From assembly GCA_963836355.1 (NCBI GenBank), contig CAWIJO010000010.1:655876-719875 (forward strand): a stretch of 64,000 bases of DNA, in the 5' to 3' direction. Positions 51,074-59,422 of this stretch are shown in pieces. The DNA is from Palsa-506 sp963836355. GTDB taxonomy: Bacteria > Actinomycetota > Actinomycetes > Streptosporangiales > Streptosporangiaceae. Below the pieces are notes generated by a model, which was given only the letters and a program-made list of their open reading frames with translations, did no database searches and had not been told where the DNA came from. A program made the translations under genes and the position numbers. Position 1 is the first letter of the stretch. Every line of letters starts with the position of its first letter.

Positions 51074-51281
51074 GAACGTGAGGTGCCATGCGCATTCCCC
51101 GGGGCAAGATCGCCGCGGTATCCGTGGCAGTGGCCTGCGCCGACGCCATCCGGTTGCCGACGCCATCCGGGCATGGTCGCGGCTGTTCCGGGCCCCGCGG
51201 TGCCAACCCGGGCGGGCCGGGCGTTCGGGGCTGTCGACGCCTTACCGTGTCAGGTTCGGGCCGGGCTGATCAACAGGGGCG
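51074..51281. other. Intergenic region with a weak ORF start and direct repeat
   Basis: ATG at 51088 follows GAGGTG and begins MRIPRGKIAAVSVAVACADA, but the frame then becomes Gly/Arg-rich and runs antisense through the next gene. gccgacgccatccgg occurs twice in tandem near 51138-51170. Probably a decayed gene end; nothing else is supported. Confidence 0.3.
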
Positions 51282-51938
51282 TCAGCGCAGCGAGTCCGCG
51301 TACGGCCTGGGCTCGCGCCGCAGCCATTGCCAGAATGTCCGGCGCGGCGGGCGCGCGCTGATGTTGCCGCTGCCGACCTTGCCGGACATTGCCACTCGCA
51401 GCGTCACCGGCACGTCCTGCCGCCACGGCGTGCCGACCTTGATGTTGCCGCTGCGGATGGCGACGTCGTCGGCGTCCACCACGATGCCCGGCTTCGTCAC
51501 CAGGGTCAGGTTCCCGCTGTGGACTTCGGCGTCGATCTGGAGCTGCGAGGCCGATATCACCGCCTCGGTGAAATCAAGCGTTACGTTGCCGCTGGTCACC
51601 CGGACTTCCATCCGCTGCGGCACGACCCAGCGGCCATTGCGGCGGACGTTGCCGCTGCGGCAGTCGATGTGCACGACGTCCTTCGGCTGCGGCAGTGCCG
51701 CAGCCGCGTAGCCGGGGGCGGCGGGCAGGTCGGTGGTCAGCGCGGCGAGTTCGCCGTAGGTGCGCGCGGTCAGGGCGACCTCGAGCCGCTCGTCGAGTTC
51801 CTCGGCGGTAAGCCGGCCGTCGCCGGCGGCGACCCGCAGCAGTTCTACGACCCTGTCCCGGTCGCCGTGAGATGCGCGCAGCTCATCTGGCCGCGCCACG
51901 TTGTCACCGCGTCCGAGCGGCGAAACCTCGCCCATCAT
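51282..51938 (-). CDS. DUF1707 protein with adhesin-like beta domain
   Basis: 218 residues from ATG 51938 (MMGEVSPLGRGDNVARPDELRASHGDRDRVVELLRVAAGDGRLTAEELDERLEVALTARTYGELAAL), the canonical DUF1707 start. It is followed by a beta-solenoid-like region with repeated SGNV/SGNI motifs (CRSGNVRRNG, VTSGNVTLDF, VHSGNLTLV, IRSGNIKVG, VGSGNISAR). TACCCT upstream at leaderless distance may be the -10. Function unknown, perhaps a membrane or stress-associated scaffold. Confidence 0.8.
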   Translation of the reverse strand: MMGEVSPLGRGDNVARPDELRASHGDRDRVVELLRVAAGDGRLTAEELDERLEVALTARTYGELAALTTDLPAAPGYAAAALPQPKDVVHIDCRSGNVRRNGRWVVPQRMEVRVTSGNVTLDFTEAVISASQLQIDAEVHSGNLTLVTKPGIVVDADDVAIRSGNIKVGTPWRQDVPVTLRVAMSGKVGSGNISARPPRRTFWQWLRREPRPYADSLR

Positions 51939-52116
51939 GCACAAAGGGTAAGGCCGCGGCGGCTGCCCCGGCACCCCCTGATAGCTGGATTGCGTCGTTC
52001 GCCGGCGCCTGCCAGGTCCGATCCCCGGCTGGCATGGCCGGTCGGCTGATGCCAGGATCGGGCGATGGCCGCCCGCCCGGGCCGCGAGCTCAGCCGCTGA
52101 TTCCTGAGGAGAGATC

Positions 52117-52884
52117 ATGACCCTGTTCGACTTGTCCGGCAAGACGGCTGTCGTCACCGGAGGTACCCGCGGGATCGGGCTCATGATGGCGCGCGGGCTG
52201 CTGGAAGCCGGGGCCCGCGTCTACATCAGCTCGCGCAAGGCCGATGCCTGCGCCGCCGCGGCGGACGAGCTCGGACGCTGCGGGCCAGTCGCGGCCATTC
52301 CTGCGGATCTGTCGACCGAGCAGGAGTGCCTGCGCCTTGCCCGGGAGGTCGGCGAACGCGAACAGGCGCTGAATGTCCTGGTCAACAACGCCGGCGCGAC
52401 CTGGGGCGCGCCCCTCGCGGAGTTCCCTGCCGCTGCCTGGGACAAGGTGGTCGACCTCAACCTGAAGTCCCCGTTCTTCCTGACCAGGGCATTCCTGCCG
52501 ATGCTTGAGGCCGCCGGGACGCCTGACGACCCGGCGCGGGTGATCAACGTGGGGAGCATCGACGGGCTGCGCGTGCCCTCGCTGCCTAACTACTCGTACT
52601 CGGCCAGCAAGGCTGGGCTGCACCACCTGACCAGGGTGCTGGCCAGGGAGCTTGGCCCTAGGCAGATCACCGTCAATGCCGTCGCCCCCGGGCCGTTCGA
52701 GTCCAAGATGATGGCGGCAACGCTGCGGGCATCCGGCGACGAGATCGCCGCCATGGCGCCGCTGCGGCGGATCGGCCGGCCGGACGACATGGCGGGCGTC
52801 GCGGTCTACCTGGCGTCGCGGGCCGGCTCCTACGTGACCGGCGCGGTCATCCCCGTTGACGGCGGGCTCGCCACCACGGTCTGA
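52117..52884 (+). CDS. Short-chain dehydrogenase/reductase
   Basis: 255 residues with GGAGAG upstream. Classical SDR motifs: TGGTRGIG cofactor loop, NNAGAT, catalytic Ser in NVGSIDG, YSYSASKAG (YxxxK) and GPRQITVNAVAPGPFESKMM. The C-terminal YVTGAVIPVDGG is complete. Closest to 3-oxoacyl-ACP reductase/RhlG-type enzymes. Substrate unknown. Confidence 0.9.
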   Translation: MTLFDLSGKTAVVTGGTRGIGLMMARGLLEAGARVYISSRKADACAAAADELGRCGPVAAIPADLSTEQECLRLAREVGEREQALNVLVNNAGATWGAPLAEFPAAAWDKVVDLNLKSPFFLTRAFLPMLEAAGTPDDPARVINVGSIDGLRVPSLPNYSYSASKAGLHHLTRVLARELGPRQITVNAVAPGPFESKMMAATLRASGDEIAAMAPLRRIGRPDDMAGVAVYLASRAGSYVTGAVIPVDGGLATTV

Positions 52885-52924
52885 CCAGCGCCGGTGACTC
52901 CGGCGTGATGCACCCCGGTCCAGG

Positions 52925-53659
52925 TCAGGGCACGGCGAGGATCTCCAGGAGCTCGCGGAAATCCGTGATCGTGTAGTCAGGCACGCAATCGAAATGAACC
53001 TTCGTGCCCTGATCGGAATCGAACATCACGGTCTTCAGGCCGGCCTCCCGCGCCCCGAAGATGTCGTGGTACATGTCGTTGCCGACGTACAGCGTTTGCT
53101 CGGCCGCCACCCGCATCCCGTCGAGCGCGAGCTGGAACAGCCGCTGGTCGGGCTTGCGGTAGCCGTAGTCGCCGGAAACGATGATCGGGTCGAAGTAGCC
53201 GAGCAGGCCGACCTGGTGCAGTTCGCCGCGCGCGTGCGCGCTCTGCGCATCGGTGACCACCGCGAGCGGGTAGCGCTCGCGCAGCACGTCGAGCACCTCG
53301 CGCACATGCGGGTAGAGGCCCAGCCGATGGCGCGAGATCGCGCGGGACATCTCGGCCAGGAACAGCGGCAGCTGCCTGAGCTTCGCGGTCGGCAGGGCAC
53401 GGGTGAAAGCCGTCCGGTTCGCCTTGATGATGCTGCGCCAGATAGCGACGGCATCGAATTCGGGATGGTGCTGCGTACTGGCCTGCTGCTGTTCCTTCAT
53501 GATCTGGAAATAGAGATCCCGGACCTGGTGCCGGCGCAGATCTATGCCCTGATACGTGAGGAAATGCGCCGCGGACCGGAAGATCTCATCCATGCCTTCA
53601 TCGGTCAGGATGCTGATCACAGTGCCGTTCAGGTCGAAGGCGACCGCTCGGATGTCCAT
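52925..53659 (-). CDS. HAD-superfamily protein with Asn in motif I
   Basis: 244 residues from ATG 53659 (MDIRAVAFDLNGTVIS); an upstream in-frame start is possible. HAD motif I is FDLNGT: the nucleophile D9 is present but the acid/base position is N11 instead of Asp. Motif II VTDAQ, Lys in YGYRKPD, and motif IV YVGNDMYHDIFGAREAGL are intact. The cap is helical. It is adjacent to an aminoglycoside phosphotransferase-fold gene on the same strand. Activity is uncertain because of the Asn. Confidence 0.8.
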   Translation of the reverse strand: MDIRAVAFDLNGTVISILTDEGMDEIFRSAAHFLTYQGIDLRRHQVRDLYFQIMKEQQQASTQHHPEFDAVAIWRSIIKANRTAFTRALPTAKLRQLPLFLAEMSRAISRHRLGLYPHVREVLDVLRERYPLAVVTDAQSAHARGELHQVGLLGYFDPIIVSGDYGYRKPDQRLFQLALDGMRVAAEQTLYVGNDMYHDIFGAREAGLKTVMFDSDQGTKVHFDCVPDYTITDFRELLEILAVP

Positions 53660-53798
53660 GCCTGCTATCAGCACTCCCTGGCGGCAATCTTCGGATATCG
53701 GGGGTTGCCGGATCGGCCCGGTCACCAGCCTACGGATCGCGGCCGTCGGTTGGTACCGCGATCCGTGGTTGCCCGACGAACCCGCCGCGATCCGGTGC

Positions 53799-54809
53799 TC
53801 AGGCGGCTTGTAGCAGCTTTTTCGCCCGGGTGACGAGCCTTCCGCCGTAATCCCGGCCGATGTAGCCGTTTCGCGCGACCCGCAGCAGGTTCAGCGCCAT
53901 GTAGTACGGCGCCCGTGCGGTAATCGAGTCGAACGTTTGCTGCCGATCGGGGAAATGACTGCTGTACTCCCAGAGGAAATGCCCGATGAACGGATCGGCG
54001 CAGCGGCTGCCGCCGCCGTCCCGCATGAACGCATGCTGGAGCTCGCCTGCGACCCGCCCGACATCAAACATCCGGTCCCCGCGCTTCATCCGTTCCAGGT
54101 CGATCGCAGCGACGTCCATGCCGCTGCCGAACAGGAAGTTCGCCGGAGTCGCGTCGCCGTGCAGCCAGACCTGCTGGTCTTGCCACATCTCCGGCCGGTC
54201 CCGCCAGCGGTCGCGCAGGCCGGCGAACTCGTCCACGTCCGCCTGCCCGATGCGCTGAATCTTGCGCAGCCTGCTGACGACGTTGTCAAAGTACCGGCAG
54301 TCCGGATCGAAATCGACGGCTACCCCGTTGGCCGTCCGGTTGTGCTGGGTAGCCAGGAAGTACGCGAGCGCTTTCAGCCGCCAGTAGAGGTGCGCGTCAT
54401 CCCCGTGCTGCGTCGCGCGCGCGATCGCGTGGCTGAACTCCTCGCCGGAGTAATATTCGACGGCCAGCACCCCGTTGATGTCGCGGCTGAAACCCAGCGG
54501 GCGAATCACGTGGTGCGGCGACCCGATCAGGTTGTACGCGCGCAGTGTCTTGAGTCCCTCGTACTCCTGGCGCGCCATCCACGCTGCCTTGTCCCGGTCC
54601 CAGCCGAATCTCGGGCCGTAGAACTTGCAGATGATCTTGGCGTGGCTGAACTTCTCCATGTATCCGTAGACCTCGTTGCTGCCGGACAGCCGGAAGACAC
54701 GGAAGGCCGGCTGCAGCTCCGGCACCCCCATGCGCTCGCGGATGATCGTGCCGAGGAAGGCATGCAGCGGGTCATTGCCAGCAACGTATCCGACGTATCT
54801 GCCGTTCAT
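53799..54809 (-). CDS. Aminoglycoside phosphotransferase-fold kinase
   Basis: 336 residues from ATG 54809 (MNGRYVGYVAGNDPLHAFLG) with GGAGG five bases upstream. The catalytic loop VWLHGDATPANFLFG (HGD-x4-N) and metal-binding AIDLERMKRGD are clear; KIICKFYGPRFG holds the ATP-binding Lys. Members include drug kinases and small-molecule kinases; nothing shows antibiotic resistance. The nearby HAD protein may act on the same phosphorylated metabolite. Confidence 0.8.
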   Translation of the reverse strand: MNGRYVGYVAGNDPLHAFLGTIIRERMGVPELQPAFRVFRLSGSNEVYGYMEKFSHAKIICKFYGPRFGWDRDKAAWMARQEYEGLKTLRAYNLIGSPHHVIRPLGFSRDINGVLAVEYYSGEEFSHAIARATQHGDDAHLYWRLKALAYFLATQHNRTANGVAVDFDPDCRYFDNVVSRLRKIQRIGQADVDEFAGLRDRWRDRPEMWQDQQVWLHGDATPANFLFGSGMDVAAIDLERMKRGDRMFDVGRVAGELQHAFMRDGGGSRCADPFIGHFLWEYSSHFPDRQQTFDSITARAPYYMALNLLRVARNGYIGRDYGGRLVTRAKKLLQAA

Positions 54810-54872
54810 CGGGGCCTCCGCTCGCACCAGGGATTCCCCTGGCCTTACGCCTACAGAGACCGGCCGCGCGGC

Positions 54873-54992
54873 TCAGATACGATTCGCGGACAACTTCCCG
54901 CCCAGCGGCGTCTGCTTACCGGTCGGCTGCTCCTGCACGGTCCAGGCGTTGCCGTCGGGGTCGCTGAAGAAGATGAACGAGTTCCAGTCCAT
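54873..54992 (-). pseudogene. C-terminal fragment of a VOC protein
   Basis: 39 codons: MDWNSFIFFSDPDGNAWTVQ followed by EQPTGKQTPLGGKL. FIFFSDPDGNxWTVQE is the standard C-terminal strand of VOC/glyoxalase proteins. The N-terminal two thirds are missing; upstream sequence belongs to an unrelated fragment. Confidence 0.65.
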
Positions 54993-55015
54993 GATGCGTC
55001 GTCCCTTCGGGCCGG

Positions 55016-55157
55016 CTAGCTGGCGAATATCCCGCCGGTGACGTTGACCCACGTGGCCGTGATCGCCGCGGCCTGGTCGGACGCCAGGAATACGGCCACG
55101 TCCGCGATCTGCGCCAGCCGGGGGGAGCGCCGCAGCATCGGCCCTTGAGCAGCAACG
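55016..55157 (-). pseudogene. C-terminal fragment of a short-chain dehydrogenase
   Basis: The frame reads PMLRRSPRLAQIADVAVFLASDQAA then AITATWVNVTGGIFAS before TAG. That is the end of an SDR (typically LLRRxPxLAEVAxVAAFLASDRAGAxTGxxVNVTGG). The first 200 residues are missing. The break coincides with the start of the Tn3-related region, so transposon insertion or deletion probably removed the rest. Confidence 0.7.
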
Positions 55158-55216
55158 GAACGGTCAGTGGCGATAGCGGCGTGAAGATCGCTGGGTTATC
55201 GCCACTGGCCGTTCGG
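55156..55216. repeat. 20-bp imperfect inverted repeat upstream of the Tn3 transposase
   Basis: CGGAACGGTCAGTGGCGATA (55156-55175) and TATCGCCACTGGCCGTTCGG (55197-55216) match at 18 of 20 positions, 21 bp apart. It is 90 bp upstream of the tnpA start. It may be a transposon end, two abutting ends, or an operator. No partner copy was found near 59086-59265. Confidence 0.55.
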
Positions 55217-55304
55217 ATGGGGGTGGACGCTGGCTGACCGGGATCGTGTAACGGTTTGATCGCTGCGGGTGGGCCGCTGGTGGCTTCGCCCTACTTTGCG
55301 GTCT

Positions 55305-58203
55305 ATGCCGGTGGAGTTCCTGACCGATGATGAGGCCGCAGCATACGGCCGGTACACAGAGGTGCCTTCGCAGGCGGATCTGGAGCGGGTGTTCTTCCTC
55401 GATGACGAGGACCGGGCGCTGGCCGGCCGCCGCCGCGGGGAGCACATGAAGCTGGGGTTTGCGCTGCAGCTGGTGACGGTGCGCTGGCTGGGGACCTTCT
55501 TGGAGGATCCCCTCGATGTGCCGGCCACGGTGGTGGATTTCGTAGCCGCTCAACTGGAGGTGGCCGACCCGTCGCAGGTGAAGCGGTACAGCGGGCGGAC
55601 GAAGACCCGGTTCGATCATCAGTGGGAGATCCGCCAGGTCTACGGGTTGCAGGAGTTCCCCGACGTTGAGAAGGAGTTCGCCGGCTGGGTGGCGGCCCGG
55701 TCGTGGACGTCCGGCGACGGCCCGAAAGCGATCTTCCTCGACGGGGTTGCGTGGCTGCGGAAACGGAAGGTGCTGTTGCCGGGGGTGAGCACGCTGGCCC
55801 GGCTGGTGGCGAGGATTCGCGACGAGCAGACCCGCCGGCTGTGGGCCGTGCTGGATGGAAGGCCTGCTGTCGACGGGCCAGCGGTACGTGTTGGACCAGC
55901 TGCTGGAGGTCCCGCCGGGGTCGCGGGTGTCGGATCTGGAGCGGTGGCGCAAGGGCCCGCCGCCGCGCGGCAGCGGCCCGGCGATCATCAAGGCGCTGGA
56001 CCAGGTCGCCGAGATCATCGCGCTCGAGCTGGCCGGGCTCGGCGCCGAGAGCCGGATGCCGCCGCGGCGGCTGGGCGAGCTGGCCCGCTACGGGATGAGC
56101 GCCGACGCCTCCCAGGTCCGCCGCCACGGCGACCAGCGCAGATCGGCGACGTTGCTGGCCACCGTCCGGCATCTGGAGGCCAAGTCGGTCGATGACACCT
56201 TGGAGCTATTGGACCTGTTCATGGCGACCGAGCTGGTGAACAAGGCAGTCACCGCCTCCGATAAGGACAAGGTCCGCAAGCACCCGAAGCTGGCCAGGGC
56301 CTCGGCCAGGCTGGCGGTCGCGGTGAACACCCTGTTCGCCTCCGACGACTGGGGCGGCCCCGAAGAGGAGCCGCGCGTGTCGCAGGTGTGGGAGGCGATC
56401 GAGGCGATCATCTCCCGCGACGAGCTGCGCGCCGCACTGGAGCTGGTCAACGAGACCGTCCCAGCAGCCGACGCCGAGCCGGCCGACTGGCGGACGGAAC
56501 TGCTCGGCCGCTACAGCACGGTGACGGGATTTTTGAAGCTGTTGCCGCAGGCGATCTGCTTCGGCGCCAACGCCGAAGGCGCGCCTGCGTGCTGGAGCAT
56601 AGTTCTGGCGCCACCTCAAGCGCCGCGAGATCTACGCCGACGCTTCCACCCGGTGGCGTAACCCCCAAGCCCAGCTGCTGGACGGCGAAAGGTGGCAGAC
56701 CATCCGCGGCGACGCGCTGACCACTCTGTCCCTTCCGGATGACCCTGACGCGCTGCTCGCCGAGCACGCCAAAACGCTGGATGCCGCCTACCGGGAGGTC
56801 GGCGGCCGGCTGGCCGTCAACACCGATGTCCGCCTCGATGACGCCGGGAAGATCCACCTGACCGGGGTGAAGGCGATCGAGGAACCGCCGTCCCTGGTGG
56901 ACCTGCGCAAACGGACCACAGCCATGCTGCCGCTCGTCGACCTGCCGGAGGTGATCTTGGAGGTCATGTCGTGGGTGCCGGAGCTGGCGGCCGCGTTCAC
57001 CGCCGTCTCCGGCGGCCGGTCCCGGCTGAATGACCTGCCGACCTCGATCGCCGCGTGCCTGGCCGCCCACTCCATGAACGTGGGCTACCGGCCGATCGCC
57101 AAAAAGGGCGCGCCCGCCCTGGAACGGTCCCGGCTGTCGCACGTATTCCAGAACTACATCCGGCCCGAGACCCTCGCTCCCGCCAACGTCCCGCTAGTCA
57201 CCCGCCAGGCCACCGTTGACTTGGCGGGCGCGTGGGGCGGCGGCCTGGTCGCCGCGGTCGACGGGATGCGGTTGTGGTGCCCGTGCCGGCCGCCTTCGCC
57301 CAGCCCAACCGCAAGTTCTTCGGCTCCAAGCGGGGCATGACCTGGCTGAATGCGGTAAACGACCGCGGGATGGGCCGCGGCGCCAAGGTGGTGTCGGGAA
57401 CCGTGCGGGACTCCCTGCACATGGTTGATGTCATCTTCGGCCTGGATGGCGGCGACCTGCCCGCCGTCGTCGTCTCCGACGAAGGCTCTTACTCCGACCT
57501 GGTGTTCGGCCTGCTGGAGTTGCTGGGGATCTCCTACCGGCCGGCCCTGGCCGACCTGCCCGATCAGAAGGGCTGGCGGATCAACCCTGCCGCCGACTAC
57601 GGCCCGCTGGACGCCTTCGCCCGCGGCAAGATCGACCTGGGCAAGATCCGCCGGAACTGGGAAGACGTCCTCCGCGTGGTCGCCTCGATCTACACCGGCA
57701 CCATCCGCGCCTGCGATGTGGTCGCCATGTTGCAGCGTGACGGCCACCCCACCGCCCTCGGGGAGGCGATCGCGATGTACGGCCGGATCTTCAAGTCGCT
57801 GCACATGCTGGCCTACGTCGACACCGACGAGTCCTACCGCCGCGACATCAAGGCCATCCGCAACCTGCAAGAAGGCCGCCACGCCCTGGCCCGGAAAATC
57901 TGCCACGGGAGAAAAGGCGAGCTGCACCACCGCTACCAGCGCGGCCTGGAAGACCAGCTCGGCGCCCTCGGCCTGGTGCTGAACTGCGTGGTGCTGTGGA
58001 CGACGGTCTACCTGGACGCTGCCGTTCGCCAGCTCAGGGCCCAGGGCTACACGGTGCTCGAAGAGGACCTGGCCCGCCTGTCACCGTTCGTCAACACCAA
58101 TCTGGGGGTCCACGGCACCTACAGCTTCGTGCTTCCGGACCTGGCCCCAGGGGCCATCCGCGAGCTGCGCGACCCGGAAGCCGCCGACGAGGACGACGAA
58201 TAG
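55305..58203 (+). pseudogene. tnpA: Tn3-family transposase TnpA, broken by frameshifts and a deletion
   Basis: Sequence matches TnpA along its length but in several frames. Frame 1: MPVEFLTDDEAAAYGRY to RRLWAVLDG (about 55,855). Frame 2: EGLLSTGQRYVLDQLLEVPPGSRV to FGANAEGAP (about 56,590). A short VLEH piece, then frame 3: FWRHLKRREIYADASTRWRNP to AAVDGMR (about 57,268). One base is lost there, and the last frame runs VVPVPAAFAQPNRKFFGSKRGMTWLN to the stop. Around 56,590 roughly 50 residues of the family are also absent. DDE-type motifs remain (AAVDGMR, VVVSDEGSYSD), but no full protein can be made. Confidence 0.85.
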
Positions 58204-58218
58204 GCGCTGCCGCTGGGC

Positions 58219-59085
58219 TCAGCCGCCCGCCGGCACGGCCGCCGCGGCGGCTCTCTGATCGTGGTCGCGCAGCATGCGCAGCACGGTGGCCGGGGACGGG
58301 TGCTGGCCTTTCTTCTTGCCGGCAGAGATGACGAGGCGGGCGGCGATGTCGCGCAGGCTCATTTCCTGCCCGCGCAGGTGGAGCGCGACGGCGAGCATCG
58401 CGTCGTCGGTGACGGCGGCACCGCCGATCGCCTTGCCCCGGGCGCGGGCTGATTCGTGGCCTTCCAGGGTGCGGTCGCGGATGTACTCGCGTTCCATCCC
58501 CGACAGCGCGGCCAGCACGGTGAACACGATCCCGGACGGGTCGTGCGAGCCTGCCAGCTCGCCGGTCAGGAACTCCAGCCCTATACCGCTGGCCCTCAGC
58601 TGCTCCGCGAGCGCCGCGAGTTCGATGCCGCGGCCGAGCCGCTTGTGCTCGTGCACGACCAGGGTGACCACGGCGCCGGACGCGCGGATCTCCCGGGCCA
58701 GGGCGACGGCATGGTCGAGCTCGGGCCGGGTGACGGCACGGGTGGAGATCTTCTCGGCGAAGATCCTCGTGACGCCCGCCGCGTGCAGCGAGTCCGTCTG
58801 GGTGTCCAGCGACTGGCGGATGGTAGAGGCGCGGGCGTACCCGATCCGCACGTGCCCGGCCGTCGGCGGCCGGGGTAGCTCGGTCCAGGCCGAGCCCGGC
58901 CTGCGGACCGGCGGGACCGGGACGCTGAGCGTCTTCGCCAGGTGGGGCACGAGCCGGAACCGGGCGGTGTGGTACTGGGCGGCGACCCTGCCCCTGCCGG
59001 TCCGGCATGGCGACCCGGCCGGTGCGGCGCAGGAGGATATCGGGCAGTCGTTCGCCTCGACGCGCAGGAAGTCGTTCTCGCTCAC
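58219..59085 (-). CDS. tnpR: Serine recombinase (Tn3-type resolvase) with Cys-containing N-terminal extension
   Basis: 288 residues. An N-terminal region with CPISSCAAPAGSPC resembles a small zinc-binding motif of about 70 residues. The resolvase domain follows: HVRIGYARASTIRQSLDTQTDSL (catalytic Ser), EKISTRAVTRPELDHAV, VVTLVVHEHKRLGR and SGMEREYIRDRTLEGHESARARGKAIGG, then a HTH end. The gene is intact, convergent with the broken tnpA, 15 bp apart. It should resolve cointegrates at a res site upstream of its start. Confidence 0.85.
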   Translation of the reverse strand: MSENDFLRVEANDCPISSCAAPAGSPCRTGRGRVAAQYHTARFRLVPHLAKTLSVPVPPVRRPGSAWTELPRPPTAGHVRIGYARASTIRQSLDTQTDSLHAAGVTRIFAEKISTRAVTRPELDHAVALAREIRASGAVVTLVVHEHKRLGRGIELAALAEQLRASGIGLEFLTGELAGSHDPSGIVFTVLAALSGMEREYIRDRTLEGHESARARGKAIGGAAVTDDAMLAVALHLRGQEMSLRDIAARLVISAGKKKGQHPSPATVLRMLRDHDQRAAAAAVPAGG

Positions 59086-59138
59086 CAGCGGATCGTTTCA
59101 TGGGGGTGTGTCATCCGCCCGGCCGTATGCAACAACCG

Positions 59139-59187
59139 GTGAAACACGGTCCGCCCAGTTCGGGACCTGGCGGCCGGCCTGTTTCAC
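59139..59187. promoter_or_regulatory. Candidate res site upstream of the resolvase gene
   Basis: GTGAAACA (59139-59146) and TGTTTCAC (59180-59187) are inverted 8-bp arms 33 bp apart, 54 bp upstream of the resolvase start. Resolvases bind such paired half-sites at res and regulate their own promoter there. Confidence 0.45.
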
Positions 59188-59422
59188 AGGCCCTCACCTA
59201 AGAAACAGCCACCTGCATCGCGTTCGCGTCCGAGCGACTTCGCCGCCGTCCGCACCGACCAGGGGTGTCGGCGCTCACGTAATTCCCCAGGTTGAGCGGC
59301 TGGCGCTCACGTAATTCCCCACCTCGCTCACGTAATTCCCTATGGGGATGACGTGCGTGTCGTGGTGGACCTGGCCATCGAGAAGGAGCAACCTTCCTCC
59401 CGTCCGCGACGACGGGGGGCCG

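Larger units (their letters stand above)
55156..59265. mobile_element. Decayed Tn3-family element (boundaries approximate)
   Basis: A broken tnpA and a convergent resolvase gene define it. The left boundary is put at the inverted repeat next to the SDR fragment. The right boundary is set where the IS21-family end begins; the true right end was not found and may have been lost to that insertion. No target duplication seen. Confidence 0.6.

Noticed and set aside
50279..51166. Long minus-strand open frame opposite the Zn-ribbon/TerB gene
   Set aside because: It has no recognisable motif, and the plus-strand gene has clear zinc and TerB motifs with a ribosome binding site; the frame is an antisense shadow.
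53799..54809. Aminoglycoside resistance gene
   Set aside because: Only the fold is shared; no specific similarity to known resistance enzymes can be claimed.
55305..58203. Programmed frameshifting to make TnpA
   Set aside because: Several separate shifts without slippery heptamers, plus a missing internal segment, point to decay.
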